Part shown: in pieces, positions 5,865 through 7,785 of the stretch | Position numbering within the stretch: position 1 is the first letter of the stretch | Layout of the letters: every line of letters begins with the position of its first letter | NCBI GenBank assembly: GCA_955652855.1 | Contig: CATPCN010000468.1 | Span: forward strand, 1-7,785 | Source: an uncultured Chthoniobacterales bacterium | Lineage (GTDB): Bacteria; Verrucomicrobiota; Verrucomicrobiae; Chthoniobacterales; UBA10450 | Reading direction: 5' to 3' | DNA length: 7,785 bases | The notes under the pieces: generated by a model | Told to the model about the DNA's origin: nothing | The model's input: only the letters and a program-made list of their open reading frames with translations | Databases searched by the model: none | Made by a program: the position numbers and the translations under genes

Positions 5865-6184
5865 TTGCAGCACGAGACAAAGAACAGAACTACCGGACGG
5901 TACCGGACGGGGCTTACTACTATGGCATGACGATCATCATCGGCGATTTTCACCGCTTGATGCCCTGGGACCAATTTCTGGGCGCGGAAGGCACCGACCG
6001 CGAAGTGCTGGTGACGTTCCGGCTTTTTGACGTGACGATCAAGGGCTCGGGGCTGCTCCAGTTGCTGCGCGACGCCAAGCGTCACAAGATCGACATCCTG
6101 ACCATTGCCCCGCGCCATCAAAGCATGATGGGCGGCGAAGGGATTGTCGTGACGCACATCGACGTGAAAGCAGTTAAGCCCTGA
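5861..6184 (+). CDS. Unknown 107-residue protein translationally coupled to the relaxase
   Basis: Its ATG (5861) overlaps the relaxase TGA as ATGA, so translation is very likely coupled and the two are made together. The protein is soluble, with no membrane segment, signal peptide or cysteine. Predicted by eye: a strand at GMTIIIGDF (22-30), a strand VLVTFRLFDVTIKG (about 49-62), a helix LLQLLRDAKRHK (65-76), a strand IDILTIAP and a final strand GIVVTHIDV. The middle (FxxxDVTIKGxGLxxLLxxxKRxxI) vaguely resembles uncharacterised proteins of a beta-alpha-beta type, but I cannot name a family. A relaxosome accessory or regulatory role is suggested only by the coupling. No terminator is obvious after it. 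Confidence 0.75.
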   Translation: MIAARDKEQNYRTVPDGAYYYGMTIIIGDFHRLMPWDQFLGAEGTDREVLVTFRLFDVTIKGSGLLQLLRDAKRHKIDILTIAPRHQSMMGGEGIVVTHIDVKAVKP

Positions 6185-6217
6185 ACCCTCTATATATGGA
6201 GATATGCGAAGATGGGT

Positions 6218-6246
6218 TTGACAGGTGGGTTTTCCCACTGTATGGT
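6218..6246 (+). promoter_or_regulatory. vapB promoter with palindromic operator in the spacer
   Basis: A perfect -35 TTGACA (6218-6223), 17-bp spacer and TATGGT (6241-6246, 4/6). GTGGG-TTTT-CCCAC (6225-6238) is a perfect inverted repeat that fills almost the whole spacer. AbrB-type antitoxins repress their own operons by binding such repeats, so this is the likely operator. The -10 ends 7 nt before the A of ATG 6253. Confidence 0.65.
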
Positions 6247-6252
6247 TACACT

Positions 6253-6513
6253 ATGACCACGAAGATCACCCTCGATAAGGCCGGGCGCGTTCTCATTCCC
6301 AAGTCGCTGCGCCAGGAATTGCACCTCGGACCCGGTGATACGCTACAGCTCGAAAGTGAAGGTGACGAGATCATGCTTCGCCCCGTCCGCCCCGAAGCCC
6401 TGCTCAAGAAGGAACAGGGAGTCTGGGTTTACCAGGGCGAACCGGCCCATACGTCCATCCCCGACCTGATCGACCGGGAGCGGGAGCAGCGTTCGCGCGA
6501 GTTCCTCGGATGA
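6253..6513 (+). CDS. vapB: AbrB/SpoVT-family antitoxin (VapB)
   Basis: The 86-residue protein begins with a swapped-hairpin AbrB DNA-binding domain: TTKITLDKAGRVLIPKSLRQELHLGPGDTLQLESEGDEIMLRPV (2-45). This includes the typical D-x-x-G-R-[VI]-x-[IL]-P-x-x-[LV]-R motif. The C-terminal 40 residues (LLKKEQGVWVYQGEP, then an acidic/basic helix DLIDREREQRSREFLG) should wrap the toxin's active site. An in-frame ATG at 6196 would add 19 residues, but that stretch contains the promoter and operator, so ATG 6253 is preferred. No Shine-Dalgarno sequence precedes it, consistent with a leaderless mRNA. It overlaps vapC by ATGA. The antitoxin neutralises the toxin and likely represses the operon. Confidence 0.88.
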   Translation: MTTKITLDKAGRVLIPKSLRQELHLGPGDTLQLESEGDEIMLRPVRPEALLKKEQGVWVYQGEPAHTSIPDLIDREREQRSREFLG

Positions 6514-6935
6514 AGGAATTTTTCGACACGTCCGTCCTGATCGCTTCCTTCTGGCGGGGTCATGCTCAGCATGAGGCCAGCCTCAAGCTGTTCGCCGCCG
6601 CCAACAAGAAGAAGTCGGCCTGCGCTCTCCATACTCTCGCCGAGGTCTATGCCACCATGACCGCCCTGCCGGTCAAGCAGCTCATCCCGACCGACCAGGC
6701 GTTGCTGTTCGTCCAGGAGGTTCGCGAGCGCTGCACGATCGTCGCCCTCGACGAAGACGAATATTACAGCACTATCGCGCAGACCGCCGAGGCCGGTCTT
6801 TCCAGTGGCCGGGTTTATGACGCCCTCCTCCTTCGTTGCGCCGCCAAAGTGAAAGCGGAAAGGATCTACACATGGAACCTCAAACATTTTCGTACCATCA
6901 ATCCCCACCTCGCCGACCGCATCCAGACGCCCTAG
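6510..6935 (+). CDS. vapC: VapC-like PIN-domain ribonuclease toxin
   Basis: The 141-residue PIN-domain protein carries the expected acidic residues: D6 (KEFFDTSVLIA), E45 (HTLAEVYATM) and D104 (GRVYDALLLRCA). The fourth position, in TWNLKHFRTI, is N123 rather than Asp, common in the family. Full-length and undamaged. VapC toxins are Mg-dependent RNases that cleave tRNA or rRNA and arrest growth when the antitoxin is lost, stabilising the element that carries them. ATG 6510 overlaps the antitoxin stop, which explains its lack of an independent promoter. A terminator follows 31 nt after the stop. Confidence 0.9.
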   Translation: MKEFFDTSVLIASFWRGHAQHEASLKLFAAANKKKSACALHTLAEVYATMTALPVKQLIPTDQALLFVQEVRERCTIVALDEDEYYSTIAQTAEAGLSSGRVYDALLLRCAAKVKAERIYTWNLKHFRTINPHLADRIQTP

Positions 6936-6966
6936 CCGCAGCCGGTTCGCGAAGCGTGTTGCGTTT

Positions 6967-6998
6967 CCTCGGTACTTGTGGGCAACTACCGAGGTTTT
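6967..6998 (+). terminator. Rho-independent terminator of the vapBC operon
   Basis: CCTCGGTA (6967-6974) and TACCGAGG (6987-6994) form a perfect 8-bp stem, with extra TTG/CAA pairing inside the loop, followed directly by TTTT (6995-6998). Confidence 0.8.
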
Positions 6999-7073
6999 GG
7001 AACAGCCAGCTTCAGCCCAAAACAGAGCAAAATCCAAAGGCCCGGAGGAAGAAGTTTGATTAGAGACACCATC

Positions 7074-7090
7074 CCTAACGTTCCGTTAGG
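7074..7090. repeat. Perfect 17-bp palindrome
   Basis: CCTAACG (7074-7080), TTC, CGTTAGG (7084-7090): 7 bp stem with a 3-nt loop, no T-run. The right arm plus the next base reads GTTAGGC, reminiscent of an integron attC R' box, but the rest of an attC site is missing. Confidence 0.55.
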
Positions 7091-7153
7091 CACTTCGTGG
7101 CGCTCGCTATCAGCGAGCGCAAGAGCAGGCGGAAGCGCGAAGCGAAGCGTGCC
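7089..7153. repeat. Nested stem-loop: perfect 9-bp hairpin inside a longer imperfect stem
   Basis: GCGCTCGCT (7100-7108) and AGCGAGCGC (7112-7120) are a perfect 9-bp inverted repeat with a 3-nt loop. Around it, GGCACTTCG (7089-7097) pairs with CGAA-GC-GTGCC (7143-7153) with a 2-nt bulge. There is no T-run, so it is not a simple terminator. Function unknown. Confidence 0.5.
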
Positions 7154-7212
7154 CAGCGGCTCGTGCACGCACCGTTCCTAGCCTTTGCAATGGTGGGGGC
7201 CGACTTTCAAAG

Positions 7213-7241
7213 TTGATACGAGTCCTAAACTCAAGTAAAAC
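7213..7241 (+). promoter_or_regulatory. Methyltransferase promoter
   Basis: TTGATA (7213-7218, 5/6), 17-bp spacer, TAAAAC (7236-7241, 4/6). The -10 ends 7 nt before the A of ATG 7248, the same spacing as at vapB. A small palindrome ACTTT-C-AAAGT (7203-7213) touches the -35 and could be a control site. Confidence 0.5.
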
Positions 7242-7247
7242 AATGTT

Positions 7248-7785
7248 ATGGGCGAATGTCGCAGATGGCCAACCGCAGTCGATTTGTTTTCGGGTTGTGG
7301 TGCCGCGACCGAAGCCCTCAAACGCCGACACGTTCGTGTCATCGCTGCAGTCGACAACGACCCTGTCGCTTGCCGTACCTATCGGAAGAATCACCCTTCC
7401 GTTCGTCTGTACCAAAAGGACATCCGTCGCGTCTCTCCCGCTCTGATCCGGGCAGAGTTGTTGCGTGATAGCGATCTGGACATTCTCGTGGTCTGTGCTC
7501 CATGCCAACCGTTCAGCAGCCAAGGACTCAAAGACAGGGCTGATAAGCGTGCTCGACTCATCTTCAGCGCCATTCGGTTCGCGAAGATCCTGAAGCCGAA
7601 GCTCATCCTTTTCGAGAATGTTCCCGGGCTGGCAACTCCACGGTTCGCCGAGCTTCTGAAAGAACTTCGCCGCCGCCTCGAAGACATCTGCTATAAAATC
7701 GGTGAACCTCAGATGGCAGATGCGGCGGACTATGGCGTGCCGCAACGAAGACAGCGATGTATTCTTATCGCGAGGCTCGGCGATG
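7248..7785 (+). CDS. DNA (cytosine-5-)-methyltransferase, 5' part (runs off the window)
   Basis: The visible 179 codons hold the ordered motifs of C5 cytosine methyltransferases: motif I VDLFSGCGAATEAL (SAM binding, about 11-24), motif II AAVDND, motif IV CAPCQPFSSQG with the catalytic cysteine C86, motif VI FENVPGL with E123, and motif VIII DYGVPQRRQRCILI around Q166. The target-recognition domain and motifs IX-X lie beyond the end. It transfers a methyl group from SAM to C5 of cytosine at a specific site, as part of a restriction-modification system or as an orphan protecting enzyme. ATG 7248 is chosen because an in-frame stop lies at 7236-7238 and motif I follows within 12 residues as usual. 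No Shine-Dalgarno sequence is seen. A partner endonuclease, if any, would be downstream. Confidence 0.92.
   Translation, partial: MGECRRWPTAVDLFSGCGAATEALKRRHVRVIAAVDNDPVACRTYRKNHPSVRLYQKDIRRVSPALIRAELLRDSDLDILVVCAPCQPFSSQGLKDRADKRARLIFSAIRFAKILKPKLILFENVPGLATPRFAELLKELRRRLEDICYKIGEPQMADAADYGVPQRRQRCILIARLGD

Larger units (their letters stand above)
6936..7247. other. Gene-free, highly palindromic region between vapC and the methyltransferase
   Basis: No gene is supported here; the open frames are short and arginine/serine-rich. Contents in order: the vapC terminator, a 17-bp palindrome (7074-7090), a 9-bp perfect stem (7100-7120) enclosed by a longer imperfect stem (7089-7153), a GAAGCG-rich run (about 7132-7149), and the methyltransferase promoter. 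Confidence 0.5.

Noticed and set aside
6196..6252. 19-residue N-terminal extension of the antitoxin from ATG 6196
   Set aside because: It covers the promoter and operator, and the AbrB domain starts right after ATG 6253.
7074..7153. Integron attC site
   Set aside because: GTTAGGC resembles an R' box, but the complementary box is only a few bases away and no L'/L'' pair or extrahelical bases in the expected layout are seen; no integrase is present.
7110..7745. 211-residue minus-strand frame opposite the methyltransferase
   Set aside because: The plus strand carries all expected methyltransferase motifs in order, so the antisense frame is a shadow.
1..7785. CRISPR array, tRNA or rRNA genes
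   Set aside because: No regularly spaced repeats and no tRNA cloverleaf or rRNA-like sequence were seen on either strand.

Overview
The window reads as part of an integrated mobilizable element or plasmid backbone in a GC-rich (roughly 60% by eye) soil-type bacterium. Protein style (MobF relaxase, ArdC-like ImmA/IrrE peptidase, CFxC-motif membrane protein) suggests Acidobacteriota or a relative. That assignment is an impression from protein families, not a search result.

Layout. Positions 1-141 look like the outer end of an IS21-type insertion sequence, with tandem 20-bp terminal repeats. It abuts, and has probably cut off, the front of an ArdC-like antirestriction gene, of which the ImmA/IrrE zinc-peptidase half remains (136-588). 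Directly downstream, 590-760 encodes in another frame what looks like the last ~55 residues of a different ArdC-type protein, a relic. A structured 300-bp stretch leads to ssb (1065-1487), which ends in a hairpin terminator facing a convergent small basic protein gene (1580-1798, minus). A second minus-strand gene (1889-2446) encodes a membrane-anchored, cysteine-rich protein of unknown function. A regulatory region (2447-2689) follows, with a Gram-positive-style LexA box match, a promoter and three consecutive hairpins. It leads into a small excisionase/MerR-like HTH gene (2690-2971), a terminator, and a complete MobF relaxase-helicase (3105-5864) translationally coupled to a 107-residue unknown protein (5861-6184). 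Then come a VapBC toxin-antitoxin pair (6253-6935), a terminator, a strongly palindromic intergenic region, and the start of a C5 cytosine DNA methyltransferase (7248 to the window edge).

How it fits together. ArdC-type antirestriction protein, SSB, a small DNA-binding protein and a MobF relaxase are the usual tools of conjugative DNA entry and processing. VapBC and the methyltransferase are typical stabilisation and restriction-modification cargo. No coupling protein or type IV secretion genes are visible, so the element is either mobilizable in trans or continues outside the window.

The most unusual signals are regulatory. The vapB and methyltransferase genes each have a -10 box ending 7 nt before the A of their ATG and no Shine-Dalgarno sequence, predicting leaderless mRNAs. 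The relaxase GTG looks similar. In contrast, ssb, the HTH gene and the small basic gene have clear Shine-Dalgarno sequences. A perfect inverted repeat fills the vapB promoter spacer, and the HTH gene has a three-hairpin leader downstream of a possible SOS box.
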